DNA of 64,000 bases from Halomicrobium katesii DSM 19301 (GTDB lineage: Archaea; Halobacteriota; Halobacteria; Halobacteriales; Haloarculaceae). The position numbers and the translations under genes were made by a program. Numbering within the stretch: the first letter of the stretch is position 1; each line of letters starts with the position of its first letter. The notes beneath the pieces are model-generated. The model was given only the letters and a program-made list of their open reading frames with translations, searched no databases and was not told the origin of the DNA. This document shows positions 55,313 to 63,247 of the stretch, one piece after another. The stretch lies in NCBI RefSeq assembly GCF_000379085.1, contig NZ_KB905378.1:529075-593074 (forward strand), in the 5' to 3' direction.

Positions 55313-55683
55313 AGCGCGTCGTCGTCGTGAGCGAAGCGCACGCGGCCGTCGACGGTGGGACCGAGCGTCAGTTCGACCACGTCCTCGCCCAGGACGCGCC
55401 CGCCCTCGACCGGCACGCCCCACGAGTCAAAGCGGAGGTAGCCCCGGATGTCGTCGGCGTGGGTGAAGAGGTCCAGATAGTCGACGGCGTGTTCCTGTAC
55501 GTCGCTGGCGCTGTGTGCCAGCTCCATGTCGGAGTAGACGGTTTCGCGATCGGCGAAAAAGCCCTCTAGCGTCGCGGCGGCCTCGTCGGTGGCCGCGACG
55601 ACGGCCTCCGAGGCGGCGGCGATCTCGTCGGTCGAGAGGCCGGCCTCGGCCAGTGCCTGCTGCTCGCGCTGGCTGAAGTGCAT
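55309..55683 (-). CDS. Conserved haloarchaeal protein upstream of FAU-1
   Basis: 124 residues, acidic. The first half is helical (FSQREQQALAEAGLSTDEIA) and the second ends in strands (RVLGEDVVELTLGPTVDGRV). The stop overlaps the FAU-1 start by 4 bases, so both are made from one message, suggesting a role in RNA metabolism. It has no recognised catalytic motif (possibly the DUF7532 type). Confidence 0.7.
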   Translation of the reverse strand: MHFSQREQQALAEAGLSTDEIAAASEAVVAATDEAAATLEGFFADRETVYSDMELAHSASDVQEHAVDYLDLFTHADDIRGYLRFDSWGVPVEGGRVLGEDVVELTLGPTVDGRVRFAHDDDAL

Positions 55684-55720
55684 GGACGGCCGTTGCGACG
55701 GAGCGATGAAAAGCCCGCCG

Positions 55721-55894
55721 TTACACCGCGCCCAGCATGAACAGCGCGTTGAGCATGAGGATCAACACGCCAAAGAGGACGCCGAATGCCACGACCGACC
55801 GGGGATCCATTCGGATCGTGTTGCTGTCTTCCGCGTCGAAGTACCGAACGAGTCCGGCACTGGACATCAGTCCGCCGCTGTCGCTGCTGCTCAT
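55721..55894 (-). CDS. Sec61-beta / SecG subunit of the protein translocase
   Basis: 57 residues. A short cytoplasmic N-terminus with [20 protein letters not shown], the typical archaeal Sec61-beta pattern (GG-hh-S-AGL-RYFD), precedes one C-terminal membrane helix ([20 protein letters not shown]). It joins SecY and SecE in the membrane channel. The ATG at 55894 gives the expected family length. Confidence 0.92.
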   Translation of the reverse strand: MSSSDSGGLMSSAGLVRYFDAEDSNTIRMDPRSVVAFGVLFGVLILMLNALFMLGAV

Positions 55895-56011
55895 ACAGAG
55901 GCGTCGTCGGTCCCGCCGAGTAAGCCTTTCCCTTTCGTCCCCCGCCACGGGCAGGATCCGTCGTGGTGACAATCCTTATTTGGGCCCACCGGCTACCTCC
56001 AACGAGTACCG

Positions 56012-56278
56012 ATGACAGTCACGCTCAAGGACTTCTACGCAGACTGGTGTGGTCCGTGCAAGACGCAGGATCCGATCCTCGAAGAACTGGAAGCCGACTG
56101 GGGCGACGTGAGCTTCGAGAAGATCAACGTGGACGAAGAGCAGGACGTGGCCAACGAGTACCAGGTCCGCTCGCTGCCGACGCTGATCGTCGAGAACGAC
56201 GACGGCATCGTCGAACGGTTCGTCGGCGTCACCCAGCGCGAAGATCTCGAAGACGCCCTCCAGCAGGCTTCGGCGTAG
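56012..56278 (+). CDS. Thioredoxin
   Basis: 88 residues, compact thioredoxin fold: LKDFYADWCGPCKTQDPILE with the classical WCGPC site, and VRSLPTLIVENDDGIVERFV with the cis-proline. It reduces disulfides in cytoplasmic proteins. CCTTATTTGGG at about 55970 is a probable TATA region. Confidence 0.93.
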   Translation: MTVTLKDFYADWCGPCKTQDPILEELEADWGDVSFEKINVDEEQDVANEYQVRSLPTLIVENDDGIVERFVGVTQREDLEDALQQASA

Positions 56279-56321
56279 TCTCCCCGTTCTCACCGTTCAC
56301 GTACACGACCGCGAAAACGAG

Positions 56322-56588
56322 TCAGTCAGAGACGGCCGCGTCGGCCTGTTCGGCACCGGAGTCGGTGATCTCGTAGAGGTTCTGTCTCGCGTCCGCGAAG
56401 TAGACGTCTTCCTCGATGACGCCGACCTCGTCGAGGCGTTCGAGCGCGTAGCGGACGGTCCGCGCCGAGAGCATCGACTCCTCGACGATCCCCTTCTGGG
56501 TGAGTGGACCGTCGTACTCCAGAACCTTGTACACGAGCTTCGCGCTCGGTGGAAGGTCCGCGATGGCCTCCCCGTCGGTTTCGGTCAT
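56322..56588 (-). CDS. Small MarR/TrmB-like winged-helix regulator
   Basis: 88 residues: LPPSAKLVYKVLEYDGPLTQ, KGIVEESMLSARTVRYALER and LDEVGVIEEDVYFADARQNL form one winged-helix domain. A GTG directly precedes the ATG at 56588, and the ATG is used. It has no effector domain, so it may act as a simple repressor. Targets unknown. It converges with the thioredoxin gene. Confidence 0.82.
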   Translation of the reverse strand: MTETDGEAIADLPPSAKLVYKVLEYDGPLTQKGIVEESMLSARTVRYALERLDEVGVIEEDVYFADARQNLYEITDSGAEQADAAVSD

Positions 56589-56801
56589 CACCTGTCACGA
56601 GTGGCGCGGGCTCCATAAAGATTGAGGAGTTGCGCCGAGCAACGAACTGTGCCGCCCGTACTGCACCGTATCGCGGGCGTTCTGGGTGGGGGTTCGACTC
56701 GCGACCGCGCTCGACGCCGACCCGTGGCTGGGACTCGTGACCGTGCCATCGAGCGTGCCCGAACCGGGCGGCTTTTGGTCCCCGACGGCGGACCATGGCG
56801 T
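56589..56801. promoter_or_regulatory. Divergent control region between the regulator and the EMC6-like/ABCE1 genes
   Basis: 213 bases. TCCATAAAGATTG at 56610-56622 contains a possible TATA for the minus-strand regulator. GGGTTCGACTC near 56690 resembles a tRNA T-loop, but no cloverleaf can be built around it. Confidence 0.35.
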
Positions 56802-57101
56802 ATGGCAACGGACACGGTCGAGGGCATGAGTTCGCACTTGCGCGGACTCACTGTCACGACACTGGCGGCCCTCTCTGGGTTAGCCGCCGGTGTCGCGGCC
56901 AACGAGATAGCGGCCGGCGCGGGTGATCGACTCGCGGTCGCCGTGCTGATCGCAGCGATCGTCGTTCAGTTCCCGATCTTGAGTGTACTGGGCGTCGACA
57001 TCGACGACTTCTCCGCGAAGGACTACCTGTTCGTCGGGTTCATGACGTTCTCGCTCTGGTTCGTCTCGTGGGGAATCCTCATGACAACGGCGGCACTCTA
57101 A
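56802..57101 (+). CDS. EMC6-like membrane protein
   Basis: 99 residues (a later ATG, eight codons in, is possible). Three hydrophobic helices: LTVTTLAALSGLAAGVAANE, LAVAVLIAAIVVQFPILSVL and DYLFVGFMTFSLWFVSWGIL. Eukaryotic EMC6 is part of the ER membrane-protein insertion complex, and archaeal relatives share this size and topology. It is 1 base from the ABCE1 gene, so the two are probably co-translated. A link between ribosome recycling and membrane insertion is speculative. Confidence 0.75.
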   Translation: MATDTVEGMSSHLRGLTVTTLAALSGLAAGVAANEIAAGAGDRLAVAVLIAAIVVQFPILSVLGVDIDDFSAKDYLFVGFMTFSLWFVSWGILMTTAAL

Positions 57102-57102
57102 C

Positions 57103-58932
57103 ATGGCCGACGACAGTATCGCGGTCGTCGACCTCGACCGATGTCAGCCCGACCGCTGTAACTACGAGTGTATGAACTTCTGCCCGCCCAACCGGACGGG
57201 CAAGGAGTGCATCGTCAAGCGCGGCGACGCGTACGACGAGGACGACAACTACGCCGGCAGCGACGACCAGGTGTGGATCTCAGAGGAGATCTGTCTGGGC
57301 GAGTCCTGCGGGATCTGCGTCGAGAAGTGTCCCTTCGACGCCATCGAGATTATCAACCTCCCACAGGAACTCGGCGACGAGCCGGTCCACCGCTACGGCG
57401 AGAACTCCTTCGCGCTGTACGGACTGCCAGCTCCCCAGGAGGGCCGGGTCACCGGGATCCTCGGCCCGAACGGGATCGGGAAGACGACGGCCGTCCACAT
57501 CCTCGCCGACGAGATGACGCCGAACCTCGGTCGGTTCGACGAGGAGCCGGCCTGGGAGGCAGTCATCGACGAGTATCGGGGCACCGAACTGCAGGACTAC
57601 CTCGAAGACCTGCGCGAGGGCGACATGACCGTCGCACGCAAGCCCCAGTACGTCGACCAGATCCCCGACCAGTTCGACGGGACGGCCAGCGAGTTGCTCG
57701 AACGAACGGACGAACGCGGTGCGCTGGACGACCTGATCGAGCGGACGGGGATCGGTCCGGTCGTCGACAACCACATCGACGACCTCTCTGGCGGAGAGCT
57801 CCAGCGGGTCGCGCTGGTCGCGACGCTCGCTCGCGACGCGGACTTCTACTTCCTCGACGAGATCACGCCGTACCTGGACATCGGACAGCGGATGACCGCC
57901 GCCCAGCTGATCCAGGAACTGGCCGAGGACGAGGACCGCTCGATGCTGGTCGTCGAGCACGATCTGGCGATCCTGGACCTGCTGGCCGACGCGCTGCACG
58001 TCGCCTACGGTGAGCCCGGCGCGTACGGTATCATCACCAGCCCGAAATCGACGAAAAACGGCATCAACGAGTACCTCTCTGGCTATCTCGACAACGAGAA
58101 CATGCGCTTTCGCCAGCAGGAGATCGAGTTCGAGGAACACGCCCCGCGCTCGGTCTCGACGGGCGACGTGGTCGCCGAGTACCCCGACCTCACGAAGTCC
58201 TACGGCGACGGCGAGTTCTCGCTGGACGTCGAGGCCGGCCAGATCCGCGAGAGCGAGGTGCTGGGCGTCGTCGGCCCGAACGGGATCGGGAAGTCGACGT
58301 TCGCGAAGCTGCTGGCCGGGCGGCTCGAACCCGACGCGGGAACCGTCGACGCCGACCTCGACATCGCGTACAAGCCCCAGTACATCGAGATCGACCAGCC
58401 GATGCGGGTCGACGCCTTCCTCTCCTCGATCACGGACGACTTCGGCTCGTCGTACTGGAACACCGAGATCGCCCAGCCCCTCCAGCTCGACGCGGTGATG
58501 GAACAGCAACTCACCGATCTCTCTGGCGGTGAGCGCCAGCGGGTCGCCATCGCGGCGTGTCTCTCGGAGGACGCCGACCTCTACCTGCTGGACGAGCCCT
58601 CGGCCCACCTCGACGTGGAACAGCGGGTGATGGCGACGAGCGCCATCCGACGGTACGCGGAGAACCACGACGCGACGGCGATGGTCATCGACCACGACAT
58701 CTACATGATCGATCTCCTCTCGGATCGACTGCTGGTCTTCGACGGCGAGCCGGCAAAGCAGGGCCACGCCAGCCCGCCCGTCGAGATGCGCGAGGGGATG
58801 AACCAGTTCCTCTCGAACCTCGACGTGACCTTCCGCCGGGACGAACGAACCTCCCGGCCCCGGATCAACAAACCGGGATCGCAGCTGGACCGCCAGCAGA
58901 AACGCGACGGCGAGTACTACTACGCGCCGTAG
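57103..58932 (+). CDS. ABCE1/Rli1 ribosome-recycling ATPase
   Basis: 609 residues. Two 4Fe-4S clusters at the N-terminus: cysteines 14, 19, 23, 27 and 36, then CLGESCGICVEKCPF (64-77). Two ABC domains have Walker A GPNGIGKTT (121) and GPNGIGKST (391), signatures LSGGELQRV and LSGGERQRV, and the ABCE1 hinge near 330 and at the C-terminus (RPRINKPGSQLD). It splits ribosomes after termination in the cytoplasm. The family is nearly universal in archaea. An array of short hairpins follows the stop. Confidence 0.96.
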   Translation: MADDSIAVVDLDRCQPDRCNYECMNFCPPNRTGKECIVKRGDAYDEDDNYAGSDDQVWISEEICLGESCGICVEKCPFDAIEIINLPQELGDEPVHRYGENSFALYGLPAPQEGRVTGILGPNGIGKTTAVHILADEMTPNLGRFDEEPAWEAVIDEYRGTELQDYLEDLREGDMTVARKPQYVDQIPDQFDGTASELLERTDERGALDDLIERTGIGPVVDNHIDDLSGGELQRVALVATLARDADFYFLDEITPYLDIGQRMTAAQLIQELAEDEDRSMLVVEHDLAILDLLADALHVAYGEPGAYGIITSPKSTKNGINEYLSGYLDNENMRFRQQEIEFEEHAPRSVSTGDVVAEYPDLTKSYGDGEFSLDVEAGQIRESEVLGVVGPNGIGKSTFAKLLAGRLEPDAGTVDADLDIAYKPQYIEIDQPMRVDAFLSSITDDFGSSYWNTEIAQPLQLDAVMEQQLTDLSGGERQRVAIAACLSEDADLYLLDEPSAHLDVEQRVMATSAIRRYAENHDATAMVIDHDIYMIDLLSDRLLVFDGEPAKQGHASPPVEMREGMNQFLSNLDVTFRRDERTSRPRINKPGSQLDRQQKRDGEYYYAP

Positions 58933-59027
58933 GAGATCCCGAACGCAGTGAGGGATCTCCGAACAACCGAACGGGGAGCGTAGCGACACGCGAGGTAGGG
59001 TGATCGCGACCAGCGGGAGCGATCACC
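58932..59027. repeat. Cluster of short hairpins with 11-nt loops after the ABCE1 gene
   Basis: The stem GGAGATCCC (58932-58940) with loop GAACGCAGTGA pairs with GGGATCTCC (58952-58960), starting at the ABCE1 stop codon. A stemless GAGCGTAGCGA sits at 58976-58986. The stem GGTGATCGC (58999-59007) with loop GACCAGCGGGA pairs with GCGATCACC (59019-59027). The same loop consensus, about GARCGNNGYGA, occurs inside mutS and uvrA. Possibly terminators or a tiny repeat family. Confidence 0.65.
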
Positions 59028-59057
59028 TCGTGAGCGAACGGGTCCGGAGAGCGGTCA

Positions 59058-59270
59058 CTACGACACGGGATCGGGTTCTCCGACCTCTGCTCCGTCGACG
59101 GCGTCGTCGAGCCCGTCCTCGATGTCGACGCCGCCGCCGTCGTCCGGGAGTTCGCGGTCGCTGCGCTTGGCCGCCCGGTCCTGTGACTCGGTCACGGCGT
59201 CGTCACCGGTGACCGACACGAAGATGTCTCCGAGTTCGTCGATGCGGGCGGACTCCTGTGTCTTGCTCAT
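59058..59270 (-). CDS. Small acidic haloarchaeal protein
   Basis: 70 residues beginning MSKTQESARIDELGDIFVSV and continuing TGDDAVTESQDRAAKRSDRE, then an Asp/Gly/Glu-rich tail. The helical first half followed by a disordered acidic tail is common in short haloarchaeal proteins of unknown role. The ATG at 59270 is preferred to an upstream one at 59282 (MARC...). Confidence 0.6.
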   Translation of the reverse strand: MSKTQESARIDELGDIFVSVTGDDAVTESQDRAAKRSDRELPDDGGGVDIEDGLDDAVDGAEVGEPDPVS

Positions 59271-59398
59271 ACATCGTGCCATAAGTTAACACACACAATA
59301 ACGGCGATACCTAACTGAGTTGGTAGCATCGCATCTCGTCGTTTTCAGCGGCTGTTCGGAGACGAGGGTCAGCGACGAGACCGCACCGCAGAGAGCGA

Positions 59399-59920
59399 CT
59401 ACGTCACCTGTGTCGCACAGGAGCCACACAGCGACTGCTCTTTGACGTCGACCTCGCGGACCGTGGGGGAGAACTTCATCACGCAGCGTTCGTTGTCACA
59501 GTGTTCCAGGCCCAGCGTGTGGCCGATCTCGTGGACGACCTCCTTCCGGACCCGGTCGCCGAAGATGTCGCTCGCCGACCGATTCGAGAAGCCGCCGTCA
59601 GAGGAGGTCTGGAGCCGGTGTGTCGAGATGACGCTCCCGCTGCCGCTGAGGTAGGCCAGGCCGAAGACGTAGTTGCGCCGCCGGTAGTACAGGTCCTGTG
59701 GCGTGATCGCGATGTTCTTCTCGCCGCTCCCGGTCCGCTGGGCGAGATCGATGAACTCCTCGGCCCGGTACTGGTCCCGGTCGGCGTCGTACGCACCGGT
59801 GGGGATCGGCTGGGGTTCGTGCATCGAGACCTCGCAGTCGTAGACGGTCCGCAGTCCCTTGGAGGCCTCGCGCTTGACCCGTGCCGAGACGTCTCCCACC
59901 GGCACGACGTCAACGTGCAT
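59399..59920 (-). CDS. amzA: Archaemetzincin (zinc metalloprotease)
   Basis: 173 residues with the metzincin site HEIGHTLGLEHC (H130, E131, H134, H140) and the Met-turn in CVMKF. The second zinc is held by C141, C146 and C165/C168 (CGSC), the archaemetzincin hallmark. The N-terminal strand region (MHVDVVPVGDV) is typical. It cleaves peptides in a zinc-dependent way, and its natural substrate is unknown. The start at 59920 is the conserved one, though upstream in-frame codons (MSHRHIWLR) could extend it. Confidence 0.92.
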   Translation of the reverse strand: MHVDVVPVGDVSARVKREASKGLRTVYDCEVSMHEPQPIPTGAYDADRDQYRAEEFIDLAQRTGSGEKNIAITPQDLYYRRRNYVFGLAYLSGSGSVISTHRLQTSSDGGFSNRSASDIFGDRVRKEVVHEIGHTLGLEHCDNERCVMKFSPTVREVDVKEQSLCGSCATQVT

Positions 59921-59959
59921 GCGAAGCCATATGTGCCGATGTGACATAAACATCCCGCC

Positions 59960-60367
59960 ATGAACGACCCACGCAGCGCTCTCGTCGATCGATTTGTCGA
60001 CTTCGAGCGCGTCGTCGAGGTCGGCGTCGGCCGACGGCCCGACGTGGCACGACGACTCGCTCGGCGGGGCGTCGACGTGACCGTCACGGACGTGGTTCGG
60101 CGGGACGTGCCGCGGGCGCTCGCCTTCGTCCTGGACGACGTGACCGATCCAGCACCCAGCGTCTACGCCGACGCCGAGGCCGTCTACGCGCTGAACTGCC
60201 CGCCCGAACTGCACCGTCCGCTGCGCGCCGTCGCCCGCGAGCACGGCGCAGTCTGCTATTTCACGACGCTGGGCGGCGACCAGCCCGCCGTCGCGGTCGA
60301 CCGCGAGCAACTGCCCGGCGGCGAGACGCTGTACCGCGTCCGCGAGGACGGTCCGAAAGGCAAATGA
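59960..60367 (+). CDS. UPF0146-family protein
   Basis: 135 residues. [20 protein letters not shown] and [20 protein letters not shown] form a small Rossmann-like fold resembling the glycine-rich loop of methyltransferases, but the later catalytic motifs are missing. [15 protein letters not shown] and [12 protein letters not shown] follow. This is the UPF0146 pattern, function unknown. It is divergent from the archaemetzincin gene (40 bases apart) and 28 bases upstream of the HAD gene. Confidence 0.82.
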   Translation: MNDPRSALVDRFVDFERVVEVGVGRRPDVARRLARRGVDVTVTDVVRRDVPRALAFVLDDVTDPAPSVYADAEAVYALNCPPELHRPLRAVAREHGAVCYFTTLGGDQPAVAVDREQLPGGETLYRVREDGPKGK

Positions 60368-60395
60368 AATAGTCGCCCACCGCGTTCCGGGCGGT

Positions 60396-61277
60396 ATGCA
60401 CGTGGATGCGGTCGTCCTGGACATCGACGGCGTGCTCGTCGACGTGGCCGACTCCTACCGACGGGCCATCGTCGAGTCCATCGAGCGGCTGTACGGCGAG
60501 ACGATCGACCGGTCGGCGATCCAGTCGTTCAAGGACGCTGGCGGGTTCAACAACGACTGGGAGCTGACTCACGCCGGGGCGCTGTACGTGCTCGCGAGCC
60601 GCGAGGGACTCGACCAGACGGTCGAGGCGTTCACCGACGGGATCGCCCAGCGGGGCGGTGGCCGGGACGCCGCCGAGGCGATCGTCCGGGAGGCGCTGAC
60701 GCCGAACGCCCGCGAGGACGTCTTCGACGCCTGGGACCCCGACCAGCTCCGGGACGTGTTCCAGATGCTCTATCTGGGCGCGGAGCTGTACCGCGAGATC
60801 GAGGGCCGCGAGCCCCGCATCGCCGAGCCGGGGTTCGTCAACGACGAGCCGGTCGTCGTCGATCCGGAGACGATCGCGGCCCTGCAGGCCGACTACGACG
60901 TGGGCGTCGTCACCGGCCGTCCCGCCCCGGAGGCCGACATCGCGCTGGAACGAGCCGGTCTCGACGTGGCCGACGAGCACCGCTTCACCATGGACGACTG
61001 GGAGGCCGGCAAGCCCGACCCTCACGCGCTGGTGACGCTGGCCGAGCGGTTCGACGCCGGCCGGATCGCCTTCGCCGGGGACACGCTCGACGACGTGCGA
61101 ACGGCCGTCAACGCCAACGAGTCCGACAGTCGCGTGTACGACGGTATCGGCGTCCTCACCGGGGGACTCACGGGCGAGACGGGACGACAGAAGTTCAGCC
61201 GTGCCGGCGCGGCCGCCGTCGTCGAGAGCGTCGACGACCTCCCGGAGCTGCTCTCGCCGCGGTCGACGGACCGTTAG
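60396..61277 (+). CDS. HAD-superfamily hydrolase
   Basis: 293 residues. Motif I is [19 protein letters not shown] (Asp9/Asp11), motif [13 protein letters not shown], motif III Lys in [12 protein letters not shown], and motif [18 protein letters not shown] helical cap (residues 30-150) includes [15 protein letters not shown]. It matches the TIGR01548-type phosphatase group seen in archaea and cyanobacteria. The substrate is unknown, possibly a phosphosugar or nucleotide. Confidence 0.85.
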   Translation: MHVDAVVLDIDGVLVDVADSYRRAIVESIERLYGETIDRSAIQSFKDAGGFNNDWELTHAGALYVLASREGLDQTVEAFTDGIAQRGGGRDAAEAIVREALTPNAREDVFDAWDPDQLRDVFQMLYLGAELYREIEGREPRIAEPGFVNDEPVVVDPETIAALQADYDVGVVTGRPAPEADIALERAGLDVADEHRFTMDDWEAGKPDPHALVTLAERFDAGRIAFAGDTLDDVRTAVNANESDSRVYDGIGVLTGGLTGETGRQKFSRAGAAAVVESVDDLPELLSPRSTDR

Positions 61278-61315
61278 GGTCGCTCTTTTTGCCGGTTCGG
61301 GACCGATCGAACGGT

Positions 61316-61519
61316 ATGGATCGAACGGATCTGCTGTGGTTCGTCGGCCTCACCGTGACCCTCGCAGTGTTCGGGCTCGTACTCGGTGTCCTCGTCGTCC
61401 CCCCAGACCCCGCCTCGCAGCTGTTCGTCGGCGTCCAGTGGGTCGTGCTGTCGCTCGTCCTCGCGTACCTGATCGTGCTCCGGGGCGAGCCGGGACCGCC
61501 GCTGCTTGGCGACGACTGA
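61316..61519 (+). CDS. Small two-helix membrane protein
   Basis: 67 residues: DLLWFVGLTVTLAVFGLVLG then FVGVQWVVLSLVLAYLIVLR, two membrane helices with short ends. The start at 61316 gives an acidic N-terminus (MDRTD). No function is known (resembles the haloarchaeal DUF7534 type). Confidence 0.65.
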   Translation: MDRTDLLWFVGLTVTLAVFGLVLGVLVVPPDPASQLFVGVQWVVLSLVLAYLIVLRGEPGPPLLGDD

Positions 61520-61663
61520 CACTCCCGGCTGGTCTGCGTCGCGACCGGCCACTCCGGGCAGGCGAGCCTCTCCACGGCTTTTCAGCCGACACACGAGTGC
61601 CAGACATCGGCAAGTAGCGGGAGTGTGACAACACTTATTCGGTGTTCGCTCCACCCCTTCGGT

Positions 61664-62332
61664 ATGGAAATCGCCCTACTCGGCGGCACCGGCGACATCG
61701 GCGAGGGACTGGCACTGCGGTGGGCCGCGGACTCCGCCCACGACGTGCTCGTCGGCTCGCGCGATCCGGAGCGCGCAGCAGCGAAAGCGACGGAGTACGC
61801 GACGGCACTCGACGACCGCGGCCGTGACGCGAGCGTCGAGGGGCTGGGCAACGTCGAGGCCGCCCGGCGCGCGGACGTGATCGTCACCGCCGTCCCCGCC
61901 TACCACCTCACCGACACCGTCGAGTCCATCGCCGACGAACTCTCGCCTGACGACGTGCTCGTCTCTCCCGCGGTCGGTATGAAACGCGACGAGGACGGCT
62001 TTCACTACAACCGGCCCGGCGTCGGCAGCGTCACGCAGCTGGCGGCCAACGCCGCCCCCGACGACGTCCCCGTCGTCGGCGCGTTCCACAACCTCGCGGC
62101 CGGCCGGCTCGCCGACCTCGACGCCGACCTCGACTGGGACACCGTCGTCGTCGGCGACGAGATCGACGCCAAGGACACCGTGATCGAGTTGGCCGAGTCG
62201 ATCGAGGGACTGCGCGCGCTCGACGGCGGCCCGCTGGCCAACGCCGCGGAGATCGAGGGACTGACGCCGCTGTTGATCAACGTCGCCCGACACAACGACG
62301 GCCTCCACGACCTCGGCGTCCGATTCCAGTAG
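61664..62332 (+). CDS. npdG: F420H2:NADP+ oxidoreductase (NpdG/Fno)
   Basis: 222 residues. The nucleotide-binding start LLGGTGDIGEGLALRWA and VGSRDPERAAAKA bind NADP. TAVPAYHLTDTVESIADEL and ALLD-like GAFHNLAAGRLADLD, then LTPLLINVARHNDGLHDLGV, match the F420-dependent NADP oxidoreductase family. It moves hydride between F420H2 and NADP+ in the cytoplasm, linking cofE/mer and LLM enzymes to NADPH. Element copy 4 lies 64 bases beyond its stop. Confidence 0.92.
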   Translation: MEIALLGGTGDIGEGLALRWAADSAHDVLVGSRDPERAAAKATEYATALDDRGRDASVEGLGNVEAARRADVIVTAVPAYHLTDTVESIADELSPDDVLVSPAVGMKRDEDGFHYNRPGVGSVTQLAANAAPDDVPVVGAFHNLAAGRLADLDADLDWDTVVVGDEIDAKDTVIELAESIEGLRALDGGPLANAAEIEGLTPLLINVARHNDGLHDLGVRFQ

Positions 62333-62396
62333 TCGTCGGAGCCACTGCAAGTCGACGCACGCTCGATCCGACGACGGCCGTGCGATCGGTGTGTGA

Positions 62397-62475
62397 TACG
62401 GTTTATTGTAGTTGCTTACCGGTGATCGTCTACTCCGTGGCGACGATCACCGGTAAATCGCTACAATAATCCGTA
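62397..62475. mobile_element. Palindromic MITE-like element, copy 4
   Basis: 79 bp, TACGG to CCGTA, with inner stem TTACCGGTGATCGTC/GACGATCACCGGTAA. It is flanked by TGA at 62394-62396 and TGA at 62476-62478. Compared with copy 3, the stem has a paired change (GAGCGTC/GACGCTC to GATCGTC/GACGATC), and the loop is the reverse complement of copy 3's, so it is in the opposite orientation. Just upstream (62379-62393) is GTGCGATCGGTGTG, half of the 46788 palindrome. Confidence 0.85.
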
Positions 62476-62515
62476 TGAGTCGCTTCGATTGTCACTGTCG
62501 CACTCGCCGGGACCA

Positions 62516-63226
62516 TCACTCCGAGACTCGCCGGACCGCAGTCAGCCGACACGCGTCGGGCTCGGCCAGGCCGGCCCGCCCGGTGACCACCTCGGGCCGG
62601 TCACAGAGCCTCCGGAACCGCTCGCCGTCGGCCAGGGTAAAGTCGACGCCGAAGGCGAGGTAGCCAAAGCAGAGCCGCTGGCCGTCCGCGGTCTCGTCGA
62701 CGCTGGCCCGCTCGACGAGCGCCGGCAGTGCCGTTCGATCGCCGGTCACACGGTCGACGGCGGCGACCCCAGCGCCGCCGAGGTCGGCGTACACCTGCGA
62801 CGAATCCGTTCGCAGCAGCATCGGCTCGCTCGCCCACGTCAGCAGGTCGGTCGCGAACTCCCGTGCGAGCGCGTCGGTCTCGACGGGGACGACGGTGTCA
62901 CACGCTCGGCCGAGCCGCTCGATCCCCCGGTCCGTCGCCCCGGTGACGACACCGACACAGGTCGCGTCGTCCGGACACGCCCGTCCGACTTCGGCGATCT
63001 GTCGCCGTGCGTCGGGACTGTCGACAGCTCCGGTCACGACGACGACATCGAACGCCGCGAGCACCGCCGCCGGCTCGTCCGCACCGCTATCGATGGTGAG
63101 CAGTCGGGGGTCCGGTCCCCGGTCCGGCGTCGCCGCCTCGCCCGTCCGCTCTTCGAGCCCGTCGCGGACCAGCGCACGCCCGGCACGTCCACAGCCGACG
63201 TACGCGGTTTCGATCCCGAACGTCAT
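62516..63226 (-). CDS. Uncharacterised protein with a Rossmann-like or tubulin-like N-terminus
   Basis: 236 residues. It begins FGIETAYVGCGRAGRALVRD, a Gly-rich loop like that of FtsZ/CetZ-type or Rossmann proteins. VLAAFDVVVVTGAVDSPDAR and CVGVVTGATDRGIERLG suggest further alpha/beta strands. No GTPase tubulin signature (GGGTGS) is present. Its place before the PINc-type ATPase gene (21 bases) suggests one operon. Function unknown. Confidence 0.6.
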   Translation of the reverse strand: MTFGIETAYVGCGRAGRALVRDGLEERTGEAATPDRGPDPRLLTIDSGADEPAAVLAAFDVVVVTGAVDSPDARRQIAEVGRACPDDATCVGVVTGATDRGIERLGRACDTVVPVETDALAREFATDLLTWASEPMLLRTDSSQVYADLGGAGVAAVDRVTGDRTALPALVERASVDETADGQRLCFGYLAFGVDFTLADGERFRRLCDRPEVVTGRAGLAEPDACRLTAVRRVSE

Positions 63227-63247
63227 CTCTGTCCCGTCTCCGCCCGT

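Noticed and set aside
56680-56720. tRNA-like GGTTCGACTC segment
   Set aside because: The flanking bases do not pair as a T-stem, and no D-arm, anticodon arm or acceptor stem could be formed.
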